Shown here in pieces: positions 46,775-56,987 of a stretch of 64,000 nucleotides of DNA. The DNA comes from Pleomorphovibrio marinus (GTDB taxonomy: Bacteria; Bacteroidota; Bacteroidia; Cytophagales; Cyclobacteriaceae): contig NZ_QCXY01000009.1 in the NCBI RefSeq assembly GCF_003347495.1, positions 124,001 to 188,000 on the forward strand. The letters run 5' to 3'. The notes under the pieces are model-generated. The model ran no database searches. It saw only the letters and a program-made list of their open reading frames with translations, and had not been told where the DNA came from. Both the position numbers and the translations under genes were made by a program. The first letter of the stretch is position 1. The number at the start of each line of letters is the position of its first letter.

Positions 46775-47551
46775 TTGTCGAAAAACTCCAACCCTTTTCT
46801 TTTAGGGAGATGGTTCTTCTTTTTGTTGGTAACCTTCTTCCTGCAAACAGGTGCACAAGCCCAAATTTCCACTTTTGAAGAGGGATGGCTTTACTGGACT
46901 AGGTATTTTCTGGAAGTGGAGACCGGGGAAAAAACCAATTTGGGAATTGAACTGGACAACAGAAGGTTTGCTGAAGAAAGCCGACAATATCAAAGTATAG
47001 GTAGGGCAAGTCTCTTGCACCAAAAAAAAGACTGGGTAAGCTACGGGGGCGGAATATCCTATTCTATGCTTTATAGCCTTTTTACGGATGTGATCCAACC
47101 CGAAATCCGCCCTCACCAAGAGGTGAATTTCTCCTACAGTGAGGACAGGTTTTCTTTTAACCACCGGATCAGAATAGAGCAACGATTTGTGGGGGACACC
47201 GTCAGGCATATAAATAGTGAAGAGAAGGTGACAGAGGAACTATCAGGGACGTACAGCTTCACCCTCAGGTCCAGGTACATGATGGCTATGGACATCAACC
47301 TTTTGGACAAAGAGGAAAAAGGAGGGCACCTAAATTTTGAAACCAACGCTGAAATCATGGTCAATGACTCCATAGATGAATGGCTAAATACGCTCCGGTA
47401 TTATTTTGGTGTAAAATACTTCCTAAGCGAAAACCTGCAAATCCAACTTGGGTTTCTTAAATCCATTGAAAGAGAATACGAATTTGACACCTTATTTGAC
47501 TACGAGAACCTCAGGTTTACCCTGAGACATCAAATCCGTAAAAAAAGGTAG
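46775..47551 (+). CDS. DUF2490 outer-membrane-type protein, TTG start
   Basis: 258 residues from a TTG codon at 46775. No in-frame ATG or GTG lies near enough to keep the signal peptide (FFFLLVTFFLQTGAQAQ), so TTG is the likely start. The body is beta-rich, with alternating strands typical of a small barrel (WLYWTRYFLEVETGEKTNLG, SFNHRIRIEQRF, LRYYFGVKYFLSENLQIQLG). The DUF2490 family is common in Bacteroidota and has no established function. Confidence 0.75.
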   Translation: MSKNSNPFLLGRWFFFLLVTFFLQTGAQAQISTFEEGWLYWTRYFLEVETGEKTNLGIELDNRRFAEESRQYQSIGRASLLHQKKDWVSYGGGISYSMLYSLFTDVIQPEIRPHQEVNFSYSEDRFSFNHRIRIEQRFVGDTVRHINSEEKVTEELSGTYSFTLRSRYMMAMDINLLDKEEKGGHLNFETNAEIMVNDSIDEWLNTLRYYFGVKYFLSENLQIQLGFLKSIEREYEFDTLFDYENLRFTLRHQIRKKR

Positions 47552-47609
47552 GCTATACTCATCCTAATTCCTTTTTTCACAAAAGGTTTTTATTGAAGAA
47601 AATATCTTA

Positions 47610-47617
47610 TACCTTTG
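47610..47617 (+). promoter_or_regulatory. Promoter -7 motif of rpsU operon
   Basis: TACCTTTG, perfect match to TAnnTTTG, 25 bases before the rpsU ATG. Confidence 0.55.
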
Positions 47618-47641
47618 CAAGCTTGAAAGGGGGTGTACAAT

Positions 47642-47836
47642 ATGATAGTAGTAAACGTAAAAGAAAACGAAAGTATAGAAAAGGCATTGAAACGCTTCAA
47701 GAAGAAGTTTGACAAAACAGGTGTAATCAGGGAACTGAGGAGCCGTCAGCACTTCGAAAAACCTTCTATAACCAGGAGGTCTGAAGTAATTCGTGCTGCT
47801 TACCGCCAAAAAATGCGGGATCAAGAGAACAATTAA
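47642..47836 (+). CDS. rpsU: Ribosomal protein bS21
   Basis: Small-subunit protein of 64 residues. MIVVNVKENESIEKALKRFK opens it and KSITRR-like PSITRRSEVIRAAYRQK closes it, both standard. The ATG at 47642 is chosen over the in-frame GTG at 47633 because the family starts MIVV. First gene of a conserved rpsU-xer-hpf order. Confidence 0.95.
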   Translation: MIVVNVKENESIEKALKRFKKKFDKTGVIRELRSRQHFEKPSITRRSEVIRAAYRQKMRDQENN

Positions 47837-47895
47837 ATTCAGTTAACTTTTCTTTTCGGAAAAGAATAGGCATATTGGTGAATTAAGTAACCGAT

Positions 47896-48780
47896 ATGCT
47901 TTTTTCTTTTATCAACTACCTACAGCACGAAAAAAGGGTAAGTCCACATACTGTTTTGGCTTATCAAAAAGACCTGGAACAGTTTCAGCATTTTTTGAAA
48001 TCCTCCTTCGAGTTCGAAGAGTTTTCCATAGCAGAACACCCTCATATCAGGGCCTGGGTAATCGATTTGATCGAACAATCTCTTGCACCCAGCAGTATTA
48101 ATCGGAAAATCGCCACTCTTCGCTCCTTTTACAAGTTTTTGCTTCGCAGTGGGGTGATTTCCAAAGACCCTACCTACAAAATCCAAGCCCTGAAAAAAGG
48201 TAGAGTCTTACCCACTTTTGTCCCGGAACCTACTATGGAGGAAATATTGCAAGAAATGAGGTTTGAGGAAAATTTCGAAGGGCAAAGGGACAGGATCATT
48301 CTTGAGGTTCTATATCTTACCGGCATGCGACTATCCGAATTGATAGGCTTGAAATGGTCTGAAATCGACCTTTATGAAAGCCAAGTAAAGGTTGTTGGAA
48401 AAGGAAATAAAAACAGAATTATTCCCCTGTCGGTCAGGGTTAAAAAAAATATTATTCTTTATAAAAAAGTATTTGAAGAAACGTTTTCAATTCTCAATAC
48501 AAGTGACTATTTTATCGTTAGAAAAAGTAAGGAGCAAGCATACCCCATGATGATATACCGTGTAGTTAGGAAAAATCTCGATCTTTTTGTCCAATCTTCC
48601 AAAAGAAGTCCTCATGTACTCCGGCACACTTTTGCCACCCATTTGCTGAATAAAGGGGCAGACCTCAATGCCGTTAAAGACCTTTTAGGCCATTCCAGTT
48701 TGGCGGCTACTCAGGTTTACACCCACAATTCCATAGAGAAACTTAAGGCTGTGTTTGAACAGGCACATCCTAAAGCTTAA
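47896..48780 (+). CDS. Tyrosine recombinase XerC/XerD type
   Basis: 294 residues, chromosome-dimer-resolution size. The N-terminal core-binding domain (YLQHEKRVSPHTVLAYQKDL) is followed by a catalytic domain with Arg in TGMRLSELIGLKW, the Lys region KVVGKGNKNRIIPL, HVLRHTFATHLL (His-x-x-Arg), the His of LLGHSSLAATQVYTH and the nucleophile Tyr in it. It sits in the housekeeping rpsU-xer-hpf order, so it is a resident Xer and not an element integrase. Confidence 0.93.
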   Translation: MLFSFINYLQHEKRVSPHTVLAYQKDLEQFQHFLKSSFEFEEFSIAEHPHIRAWVIDLIEQSLAPSSINRKIATLRSFYKFLLRSGVISKDPTYKIQALKKGRVLPTFVPEPTMEEILQEMRFEENFEGQRDRIILEVLYLTGMRLSELIGLKWSEIDLYESQVKVVGKGNKNRIIPLSVRVKKNIILYKKVFEETFSILNTSDYFIVRKSKEQAYPMMIYRVVRKNLDLFVQSSKRSPHVLRHTFATHLLNKGADLNAVKDLLGHSSLAATQVYTHNSIEKLKAVFEQAHPKA

Positions 48781-48810
48781 ATAAAAGTTTAACTTTTAAT
48801 TGTAAACACC

Positions 48811-49116
48811 ATGAAATTACAAATGCATTCCATTCATTTCGACGCTGATGTCAAATTGATTAACTTTATCCAAAAAAAATCGGATAAACTGGAAACCTAC
48901 TTTGATCAGATCATTGATGGGGAAGTTTTCATGAGATTGGATAAAAATGACAAAAGCGAAAACAAAATCGTAGAAATAAAATTGAATGTCCCTGGAAGGC
49001 AATTTTTTGCCAAGAGCCGAAACGATTCCTTTGAAGCAGCAGCCGACGAATCCGTTGAAGCCCTGAGAAGGCAAATAAAAAAGTACAAGGAAAAAATGGT
49101 TCTCGCCAAACAATAA
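48811..49116 (+). CDS. hpf: Ribosome hibernation-promoting factor, short form
   Basis: 101 residues. MQMHSIHFDADVKLINFIQ-type N-terminus (LQMHSIHFDAD), central NKIVEIKLNVPGRQFFAKS and the DSFEAAADESVEALRRQIKKYK helix are standard for HPF/YfiA. It binds the 30S decoding centre in stationary phase. Last gene of the rpsU operon, followed by a strong terminator. Confidence 0.92.
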   Translation: MKLQMHSIHFDADVKLINFIQKKSDKLETYFDQIIDGEVFMRLDKNDKSENKIVEIKLNVPGRQFFAKSRNDSFEAAADESVEALRRQIKKYKEKMVLAKQ

Positions 49117-49148
49117 GGTTCTAAATGGGGGTGGAGCTCGCCCCTGGG

Positions 49149-49176
49149 GGCTGTCCGAAAGGGCAGCCTTTTTTTT
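49149..49176 (+). terminator. Intrinsic terminator of rpsU-xer-hpf operon
   Basis: GGCTGTCC and GGGCAGCC pair (one T-G wobble) around the tetraloop GAAA, followed by eight T residues. Confidence 0.85.
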
Positions 49177-49223
49177 GGCTCTTTTCCAACATTTTTAACC
49201 ATATTTGCCCTAAAATTTCCACC

Positions 49224-50732
49224 ATGGGCCAAACGCAGCAATACCGAAACTACCTTTTTATTTCCCTGGCAGTCGTTTCGTTTTTCAAAATACAGTTCAC
49301 CCTGTTTACCCCGTTGAGCCTTTTCACAGAAGAGGCCCAATATTGGTTATGGTCCAGAAACCTGGATTGGAATTACTACAGTAAACCACTGATGATCGCC
49401 CTTTATAACAGGTTCAGCACCTTCCTCTTTGGCCATAAGGAATTTGCCGTTCGAATTAATGCTGTATTTTTCGCGGCCGGTACCGCATGGGTACTGTTCG
49501 AGCTTGCAATAAGCATGTTTAAAAATGCCAAACTTGCTTATTGGTCTTCCATTTTGCTTTTGGTGATGCCTTTTTACCATTTGGCTTCCCTTTTTCACAC
49601 CACGGATTCCTCCTTGGTTTTTTTCTGGGCTTTGTCCATACTATTGATCTGGAAAGCCACCCATTCTCATCGATTGACCTACTGGCTCCTTGCCGGTATA
49701 GCTACCGCCCTGGGTATCTTATCAAAAAATGTAATGGTACTCATTCTTCCTTACACCCTCCTTTTTCTCCTTATTAAGGATTACAGGCAAATAATCAGCG
49801 GTAGGTTTCTGGTTTTTATACTAATAGCTTCCATGTCCTTTATCCCTATATTGATTTGGAATTTGCAAAACGATTGGGTAACCTTCCGTCATGTTGGCAC
49901 TTTGGGTGGTGTAAGCGGTACCGGGCAGGGCTTTCAATGGACTGACGCCGCCAAGTTCATGGGGGAATATATTGGAGGCCAAATTGCGGTGATCTCGGTT
50001 TTTTTGGCACCCCTTTTTGTTTTGGCGATAAAAAAATGGCGGAGTACAATGGACGACAGGTTACTTTTCCTGCTTTTGCCGGTTGTCCTAACTTGGATGT
50101 TGTTTTTGGGGGTTTCCCTGGTAAAAAGGGTTGAGGTTAATTGGCCAGCTTTCGTTTATGTGTCTTTGCCAATTGCATTTGCATATGCCATTCAACAAAA
50201 TAAGCGCTGGCTAAGCTATACCAGGATAGCCACAATTATTTCTGGCATTTTACTCATATTGATCATGTACCCTGCGCCTATAGATGCTATCGGGTTCAAA
50301 AAGGTCTTGCGGCCGGATAAGGACCCTTTTGCCCGTCTTGCAGGGTACAAGGAACTGGGACAAAGGGTGGATTTCCTAAAGGATTCTCTAAACCTCAAGC
50401 AGCATTTTGTATTTAGTGATACCTACCATGTGGCCTCCTCCTTGAGCTTTTACCTCGAAGGACACCCGCAAACCTACAACCCCAACTTGGGAAGGAGAAA
50501 AAACCAATTTGACCTTTGGCCTGGCTTGGAACAATTCGAAAACAAGAATTATGCAGGCATCTTTGTGAAATGGGGGGAAGATAGCATGCCCCCAGTCCAA
50601 GAAGCCTTTGAAAACCTTCTTCATGAAGAAACACTGACCATCCATTATCGAGGGACACCCGTAAGGGTTTTTCTGATTCAGATGTTGGGGAATTATCACT
50701 ATCTTGAAGAGGTGGATGTGCAGGCTTATTGA
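49224..50732 (+). CDS. GT39/ArnT-like membrane glycosyltransferase
   Basis: 502 residues from the ATG at 49224 (MGQTQQYRNYLF). The frame is open further upstream, but that part overlaps the terminator and is not homologous. The N-terminal acidic motif FTEEAQYWLWSRNLDWNYYS is the PMT/ArnT catalytic loop. About ten membrane helices follow (for example ILIWKATHS..., LIKDYRQIISGRFLVFILIA in parts), then a soluble C-terminal domain. It would use a polyprenyl-phosphate sugar on the periplasmic side. The acceptor is unknown. Confidence 0.88.
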   Translation: MGQTQQYRNYLFISLAVVSFFKIQFTLFTPLSLFTEEAQYWLWSRNLDWNYYSKPLMIALYNRFSTFLFGHKEFAVRINAVFFAAGTAWVLFELAISMFKNAKLAYWSSILLLVMPFYHLASLFHTTDSSLVFFWALSILLIWKATHSHRLTYWLLAGIATALGILSKNVMVLILPYTLLFLLIKDYRQIISGRFLVFILIASMSFIPILIWNLQNDWVTFRHVGTLGGVSGTGQGFQWTDAAKFMGEYIGGQIAVISVFLAPLFVLAIKKWRSTMDDRLLFLLLPVVLTWMLFLGVSLVKRVEVNWPAFVYVSLPIAFAYAIQQNKRWLSYTRIATIISGILLILIMYPAPIDAIGFKKVLRPDKDPFARLAGYKELGQRVDFLKDSLNLKQHFVFSDTYHVASSLSFYLEGHPQTYNPNLGRRKNQFDLWPGLEQFENKNYAGIFVKWGEDSMPPVQEAFENLLHEETLTIHYRGTPVRVFLIQMLGNYHYLEEVDVQAY

Positions 50733-50790
50733 TTTGAGCTGCTAGCTTTGAGGAATTTACGGATTGGTATTGAAAAGAGATGGATTGCAT

Positions 50791-51801
50791 ATGAATAGAA
50801 GAAAATTTATACCCCGGTTATTAATGTCCGCGTTAGGTTTGACATTTCCCAATGCTCTCCTCCGTGCCAAAGCCCCTCTCACCCTACCAATGGAACAAAG
50901 TGAGGTTACTTTTAGTACCGAAGGCAATGAGGTGAAGTGCTACCTAAGAGGAATCCCTGCACCTACAAGGTTATTACATGTCACCGACACGCACCTCTTC
51001 ATGGATGATGAAAGGGGTAAGCTCTACCAGCCTTATAGTGGGCGAATGGCAAAAGCCTATAACGAAACCATACATTTTGAAACAGGGGAAAGCACCAACC
51101 CCGAAAAATCATTCCTAGAAACCATCTCCTTGGCCAAGGAACAAAAAGTGGATTTACTGGGCCTTTCCGGGGATATATTTAGCTTTCCCTCAGAATCCGC
51201 GATCGAATGGGTCATGGAACTATTAACCGATAGCGGTATAAACTATCTCTATACAGCAGGCAACCATGACTGGCACTATGAGGGAATGAAAGGCAGCTTG
51301 CATGAATTGAGGGAAACCTGGATTGAAAAAAGACTGAAACCCCTCTATCAAGGTGGTCATCCTCTGATGAATAGCCAGAGTATCAATGGTATCAAATTTA
51401 TCAGCATGGACAACTCACTTTACGAAATCACGGAAGAGCAACTAGCCTATTTCAGAAAGGAATCCAATACGGATGCCAAAGTAGTCCTATTAGTACACAT
51501 CCCTTTATACGCACCTGGTAGATCGGTTGGTTATGGATGTGGCCACCCGGAATGGGGAGCAAAAACAGACACGGGATTTAAAATTGAGGGAAGGGAGAGG
51601 TGGCCCGAGAAAGGGCATTCCCCTATTACCTTTGATTTTCATAAGGAAGTTTTCCAGGGAGGTAAAGTAGTAGCAGTATTTGCGGGGCATGTACATAAAC
51701 AAACCATTGATATAGTCAATGGCATTCCACAGTTTTTAGCACCCCCAAATGCCATGGGTGGGTTCCTGGATGTGGAGTTTCTACCCCTAGGGAAAGGATA
51801 G
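50791..51801 (+). CDS. Metallophosphoesterase, Tat-exported
   Basis: 336 residues from the ATG at 50791 (MNRRKFIPRLLMSALGL), a twin-arginine signal; the frame's earlier ATG at 50764 would place nine extra residues before it. Calcineurin-type motifs in order: VTDTHLFMDD, LSGDIFSF, AGNHDWHYEG, LVHIPLYAPG and AGHVHKQT, supplying the two-metal ligands. Substrate unknown. It runs toward glpR on the opposite strand. Confidence 0.9.
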   Translation: MNRRKFIPRLLMSALGLTFPNALLRAKAPLTLPMEQSEVTFSTEGNEVKCYLRGIPAPTRLLHVTDTHLFMDDERGKLYQPYSGRMAKAYNETIHFETGESTNPEKSFLETISLAKEQKVDLLGLSGDIFSFPSESAIEWVMELLTDSGINYLYTAGNHDWHYEGMKGSLHELRETWIEKRLKPLYQGGHPLMNSQSINGIKFISMDNSLYEITEEQLAYFRKESNTDAKVVLLVHIPLYAPGRSVGYGCGHPEWGAKTDTGFKIEGRERWPEKGHSPITFDFHKEVFQGGKVVAVFAGHVHKQTIDIVNGIPQFLAPPNAMGGFLDVEFLPLGKG

Positions 51802-51813
51802 GCTTTATGATCA

Positions 51814-52575
51814 CTATATGAGGATAACTTCTATGCCTTTTTCCTCCAACTTATTCACGTAGTGAGTAGATAGGCCTTTGTCAGAAATGATAATATCCAC
51901 ATCTTCCAGAGCACCAATTTTGCCAAAACTCTTCTTGCCGAATTTACTGGAATCTGCCAGAACTATAGTCCGCTGTACAGCCTGTATCATTTGAGCATTG
52001 AGGTGGGCTTCCATCATATTCGAGGTGGTTAGCCCAAATTCCAGGTCAATTCCATCCACACTCAAAAACAACATATTACAAGCGAAATCCCTGATCATGG
52101 TTTCTGCATAATTCCCAACAACTGAACTGCTGCTCTTTCTAACTATCCCCCCAAGTTGAACCAATTCAATAGAACTGTGCTCCATCAATGCCATTGTCAC
52201 GTTCATCGCCCCGGTAAGCACTGTGAGCGGAAGGTACTTGGGGATGGCCTGGGCGAAGGAAACCACGGTGGTTCCAGACCCCACTATTATGGCATCATTT
52301 TCATGAAGCAATTCCACGGCTCTCTGAGCAATTGCTTGCTTTTCCTTGGCGTGTAAATTCTTTTTCTCACTTACAGACCTGTCTTTTACATAAGGGTAGA
52401 TCGGGGTGGCACTGCCATGGGTCCTAAAGAGCAGCCCCTTATCCTCCAGTACCTTTAAATCTTTTCGTACCGTCACCATGGTGACGGTCATCTCTTTGCT
52501 TAGCTCCGCAACACTCACATAACCGGCCTGCTGCAGTTTTTCCAAAATATATTTATGTCTTTCTGCGATGGTCAT
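51814..52575 (-). CDS. glpR: DeoR/GlpR-family transcription repressor
   Basis: 253 residues. N-terminal DeoR helix-turn-helix (AERHKYILEKLQQAGYVSVA, MVTVRKDLKVLEDKGLLFRTHG), then the sugar-phosphate sensor domain (IVGSGTTVVSFAQAI, VLTGAMNVTMAL, FLSVDGID, LADSSKFGKKSF). It is divergently transcribed from glpD with 155 bases between. Glycerol 3-phosphate would be the expected effector by context; this is inferred from position, since DeoR regulators serve many sugars. Confidence 0.85.
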   Translation of the reverse strand: MTIAERHKYILEKLQQAGYVSVAELSKEMTVTMVTVRKDLKVLEDKGLLFRTHGSATPIYPYVKDRSVSEKKNLHAKEKQAIAQRAVELLHENDAIIVGSGTTVVSFAQAIPKYLPLTVLTGAMNVTMALMEHSSIELVQLGGIVRKSSSSVVGNYAETMIRDFACNMLFLSVDGIDLEFGLTTSNMMEAHLNAQMIQAVQRTIVLADSSKFGKKSFGKIGALEDVDIIISDKGLSTHYVNKLEEKGIEVILI

Positions 52576-52635
52576 AACCCTTACAAATTATCCTTTTGTG
52601 TTTCCATTCTCATAAATCACCATTAAGGTACCACA

Positions 52636-52692
52636 AAAAGAAATAAAAAGAAACTATACAGACTCTAAAACAAACCAATTTATTTCTTTTTA
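52636..52692. promoter_or_regulatory. Candidate GlpR operator: inverted repeat between glpR and glpD
   Basis: AAAAAGAAATAAA (about 52636) and its complement TTTATTTCTTTTT (about 52680) face each other across some 31 bases in the divergent intergenic region. A second AAAAGAAAC follows the first half. Purine/pyrimidine-rich arms of this kind are plausible DeoR-family sites. Low-complexity sequence makes chance pairing possible. Confidence 0.4.
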
Positions 52693-52705
52693 TGATTTTT
52701 TGTAG

Positions 52706-52713
52706 TATTTTTG
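52706..52713 (+). promoter_or_regulatory. Promoter -7 motif of glpD
   Basis: TATTTTTG matches TAnnTTTG, 17 bases before the glpD ATG at 52731 and directly after the inverted repeat, so repressor binding there would block it. Confidence 0.45.
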
Positions 52714-52730
52714 TTTTCAAATCGGTAGTA

Positions 52731-54290
52731 ATGGATAGAAATAAAAACCTAATAGAGCTTGCAAAAAAAGACAAGGTCTGGGACATGGTAGTCATAGGTG
52801 GAGGAGCATCAGGACTTGGGGTGGCATTGGATGCGCTTTCCAGGAGCTTGGATGTTGCGCTTTTTGAAAAGGCGGACTTTGCAAAGGGCACCTCAAGCCG
52901 CAGCACCAAATTGGTTCATGGTGGGGTGAGGTATTTGGCACAGGGAGAGATAGGCCTGGTGTTGGAAGCACTGAAGGAAAGAGGGCGCTTGCTTAAAAAT
53001 GCCCCACACCTGACCAGTAACCAGCCCTTTATTATCCCCTTGTACGGTTTTCTGGACAGGTGGAAATACAGCATTGGACTCAAAATTTACGACTGGATGG
53101 CTGGAAAATTAAGACTGGGTAAATCCAGGTATATTTCCAGGAAGGACACCATAGACCGACTGCCCATGATCAAGACGGAGGGCCTTAAGGGTGGGATTGT
53201 CTATCATGACGGTCAGTTTGACGATGCAAGGCTGGCCTTAATGGTGGCTAAGACCTGCAACAGCATGGGGGGTTGTCTGGTGAACTATTGCGGAGTAAAT
53301 AAAATCCTAAAAGACATAAATGGAAAAATTTATGCTGTGCAGGTGAAAGACGAACTCAGTGGGGAAAAACACGTAGTAAAAGCAAAGTCTGTCATCAATG
53401 CCACTGGCGTATTTGCAAACAAAATCCTAAAGATGGATGAGCCGGACATTGGCAAAATGATACAGCCTAGTCAAGGAATTCACCTGGTGATAGATCGCTC
53501 CTTTTTGGGGGGCAAGGATGCCTTGATGATACCCCAAACCTCTGACGGCAGGGTGTTATTTGCCGTGCCCTGGAAGGGCAAGTTGGTGCTAGGCACCACC
53601 GATACTTTGAGGGAGAAAGCAAAAATGGAACCTAAACCCTTAGAAAGCGAGATTCAATTTATCCTAGAAACTGCCGAGCATTACCTTGTAAAAGCCCCTA
53701 CCAAAAAGGATGTCCTATCGGTATTTGCGGGGATGAGGCCACTTGCTGCACCCAAGGAAAGTGGGGCCAAAACCAAGGAAATATCAAGAAGCCATAAGGT
53801 GGTCATTTCAAAAAGCGGGTTGATCACCCTTACAGGGGGCAAGTGGACCACTTTCAGAAAAATGGGCGAAGATACGGTGGACAAATTTTACAAGCTCCAC
53901 CAACAGCAGCCCGTCGAGAGTGATTCCTCAGACATCAAGCTACATGGTTTCACAAAAACGTCCGAGGAAGGCCACTGGAAAAGCTATGGAAGTGACGCGA
54001 AAAGGATAAAAAAGCTCGCATCAGGAAACCAGGCCTGGAATGAGCAACTTCACCCGGACTACCCCCATCTGGCTGCAGAAGTGATATGGGCAGTAAGGGA
54101 GGAAATGGCCATGAAGCTGGAGGACATCCTTTCCAGAAGAATTAGGCTTCTCATCCTGGATGCACAGGCGGCAAAAGACTGTGCTCCCAAGGTGGCCATG
54201 TTGATGGCGGAAGAACTTGGAAAGGACGAAGACTGGATCAAAAAAGAATTAGAAGATTTTAATAAATTAGCAGATAAATACTTAATATAA
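52731..54290 (+). CDS. glpD: Glycerol-3-phosphate dehydrogenase, FAD-dependent
   Basis: Oxidises glycerol 3-phosphate to dihydroxyacetone phosphate at the membrane. 519 residues from the ATG at 52731; an upstream in-frame ATG would include low-complexity promoter sequence. FAD motif VIGGGASGLGVALDALSRSL, SRSTKLVHGGVRYLAQG, INATGVFANKI, VPWKGKLVLGTTDT and LTGGKWTTFRKMGED are all family signatures. First gene of the plus-strand glp set; three repeats separate it from glpK. Confidence 0.95.
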   Translation: MDRNKNLIELAKKDKVWDMVVIGGGASGLGVALDALSRSLDVALFEKADFAKGTSSRSTKLVHGGVRYLAQGEIGLVLEALKERGRLLKNAPHLTSNQPFIIPLYGFLDRWKYSIGLKIYDWMAGKLRLGKSRYISRKDTIDRLPMIKTEGLKGGIVYHDGQFDDARLALMVAKTCNSMGGCLVNYCGVNKILKDINGKIYAVQVKDELSGEKHVVKAKSVINATGVFANKILKMDEPDIGKMIQPSQGIHLVIDRSFLGGKDALMIPQTSDGRVLFAVPWKGKLVLGTTDTLREKAKMEPKPLESEIQFILETAEHYLVKAPTKKDVLSVFAGMRPLAAPKESGAKTKEISRSHKVVISKSGLITLTGGKWTTFRKMGEDTVDKFYKLHQQQPVESDSSDIKLHGFTKTSEEGHWKSYGSDAKRIKKLASGNQAWNEQLHPDYPHLAAEVIWAVREEMAMKLEDILSRRIRLLILDAQAAKDCAPKVAMLMAEELGKDEDWIKKELEDFNKLADKYLI

Positions 54291-54294
54291 ACCC

Positions 54295-54443
54295 ATGAAG
54301 TGCCCATGAGAAAGAATTCTCGCAAAGGGAGATCATTATTCTAGGCATTCCCCCGAATCGAGTTCCCCGATCCCGTAGCTATCCGGGACGGGGCAGGCAG
54401 GGGCAGGCTATCTGACCGTTGAAATGAAAATATAAACACTTGA
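54295..54443 (+). repeat. Structured start-codon repeat, copy G (short type with long insert)
   Basis: Begins ATGAAGTGCCC with stem TGAGAA-agaa-TTCTCG. The optional-hairpin site carries an enlarged insert with further pairs (ATCCCG...CGGGAC, CCCCG...CGGGG), then GCAGGCTATCTGACC. Tail AAATATAAACACTTGAAA: the terminal codon is TTG instead of ATG and its partner does not pair well, so this is an eroded or variant copy. Confidence 0.75.
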
Positions 54444-54526
54444 AATGCCCATGAGAAAGAATTCTCACACAGGGGGATGATTAATCTGGGCATTCCATCT
54501 GACCATTGAAATACAAATATAAACAG

Positions 54527-54533
<7 letters not shown>
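54440..54533 (+). repeat. Structured start-codon repeat, copy H (short type)
   Basis: Near-identical to copy B at 7.5 kb: ATGCCCA/TGGGCAT outer stem, TGAGAA-agaa-TTCTCA hairpin, CATCTG paired with CAGATG. Its final ATGAAAT is also the first bases of copy I. Confidence 0.85.
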
Positions 54534-56161
<1,628 letters not shown>

Positions 56162-56164
56162 ACC

Positions 56165-56911
56165 ATGAATATATTCGTAGCAGAATTCGTAGGCACCTCA
56201 CTTCTACTGGCCATGGGCTCGGGGGTAGTGGCAAACGTGGTGCTGAATGGTACCAAGGGAAACAATTCCGGATGGATTGTGATCACAACCGCATGGGCCT
56301 TGGGGGTTTTTATCGGGGTGGTAGTCGCCGGTCCCTACAGTGGCGCCCACCTGAACCCGGCCGTAAGCGTTGGACTGGCAATTGCCGGTGATTTTGAATG
56401 GGCCATGGTGCCCAAATATGTGAGTGCCCAAATCCTGGGAGCAATGTTTGGTTCAGGAATGGCATGGCTGGTGTATAAGGATCATTTTGCTATTACCCAG
56501 GATCCTGGGCTAAAATTCGCACCTTTCGCCACCACCCCTGCTATCAGAAACCTTCCCTCCAACCTTATCTCTGAAGCGGTAGGCACTTCAGTACTTATCA
56601 TCGTCATCCTCTATTCCACTCCGGCAGTAATTGAGGACGGAACAGGAACACCTATAGGATTGGGATCCCTGGGGGCATTGCCTGTCGCATTTTTGGTTTG
56701 GGTTATAGGTCTGTCTTTAGGAGGGACTACCGGCTATGCCATCAACCCTGCCAGAGACCTGGGTCCCAGAATCATGCATCAAATTCTTCCCATTAAAGGA
56801 AAAGGCTCCTCGGATTGGGCCTACAGTTGGGTGCCTATCCTGGGTCCACTTTTGGGTGCAGCATTTGCCGCGGGAATTTATCTATTGCTTGGAGCGGGAA
56901 ACTTAGTCTAG
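56165..56911 (+). CDS. glpF: Glycerol uptake facilitator (MIP/aquaporin family)
   Basis: Inner-membrane channel of 248 residues with six predicted helices. The two pore NPA motifs are intact: GAHLNPAVSVGLA and GYAINPARDLGPRI, the second with the Asp after Arg typical of glycerol-conducting members. N-terminus FVAEFVGTSLLLAMGSG. Placed directly after glpK, as in classical glp operons; a terminator overlaps its end. Confidence 0.95.
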   Translation: MNIFVAEFVGTSLLLAMGSGVVANVVLNGTKGNNSGWIVITTAWALGVFIGVVVAGPYSGAHLNPAVSVGLAIAGDFEWAMVPKYVSAQILGAMFGSGMAWLVYKDHFAITQDPGLKFAPFATTPAIRNLPSNLISEAVGTSVLIIVILYSTPAVIEDGTGTPIGLGSLGALPVAFLVWVIGLSLGGTTGYAINPARDLGPRIMHQILPIKGKGSSDWAYSWVPILGPLLGAAFAAGIYLLLGAGNLV

Positions 56912-56936
56912 ACCTTAACTTTAGAGGTCTCTTTTT
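56910..56936 (+). terminator. Intrinsic terminator of glpKF
   Basis: AGACCT pairs with AGGTCT around a 9-base loop and is followed by CTTTTTG. The stem begins inside the glpF stop codon. Confidence 0.6.
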
Positions 56937-56987
56937 GCCCTCTAAGGTTTTCCTCTGCTGGTTGAAGTATGCCACTTCACCCTCCTT

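Noticed and set aside
47896-48780. Xer gene as integrase of a mobile element
   Set aside because: It lies in the conserved rpsU-xer-hpf order with no attachment repeats, so it is the resident Xer recombinase.
49125-49223. Longer start for the GT39-type glycosyltransferase
   Set aside because: This segment runs over the rpsU-operon terminator hairpin; the ATG at 49224 precedes the first conserved helix.
49117-49223. tRNA/tuf cluster expected after hpf in related genomes
   Set aside because: I looked for it because that order is frequent in Bacteroidota; only a terminator is present, so no such genes are reported.
52692-52730. Upstream in-frame start of glpD
   Set aside because: It would translate through the promoter motif; the ATG at 52731 gives the usual GlpD length.
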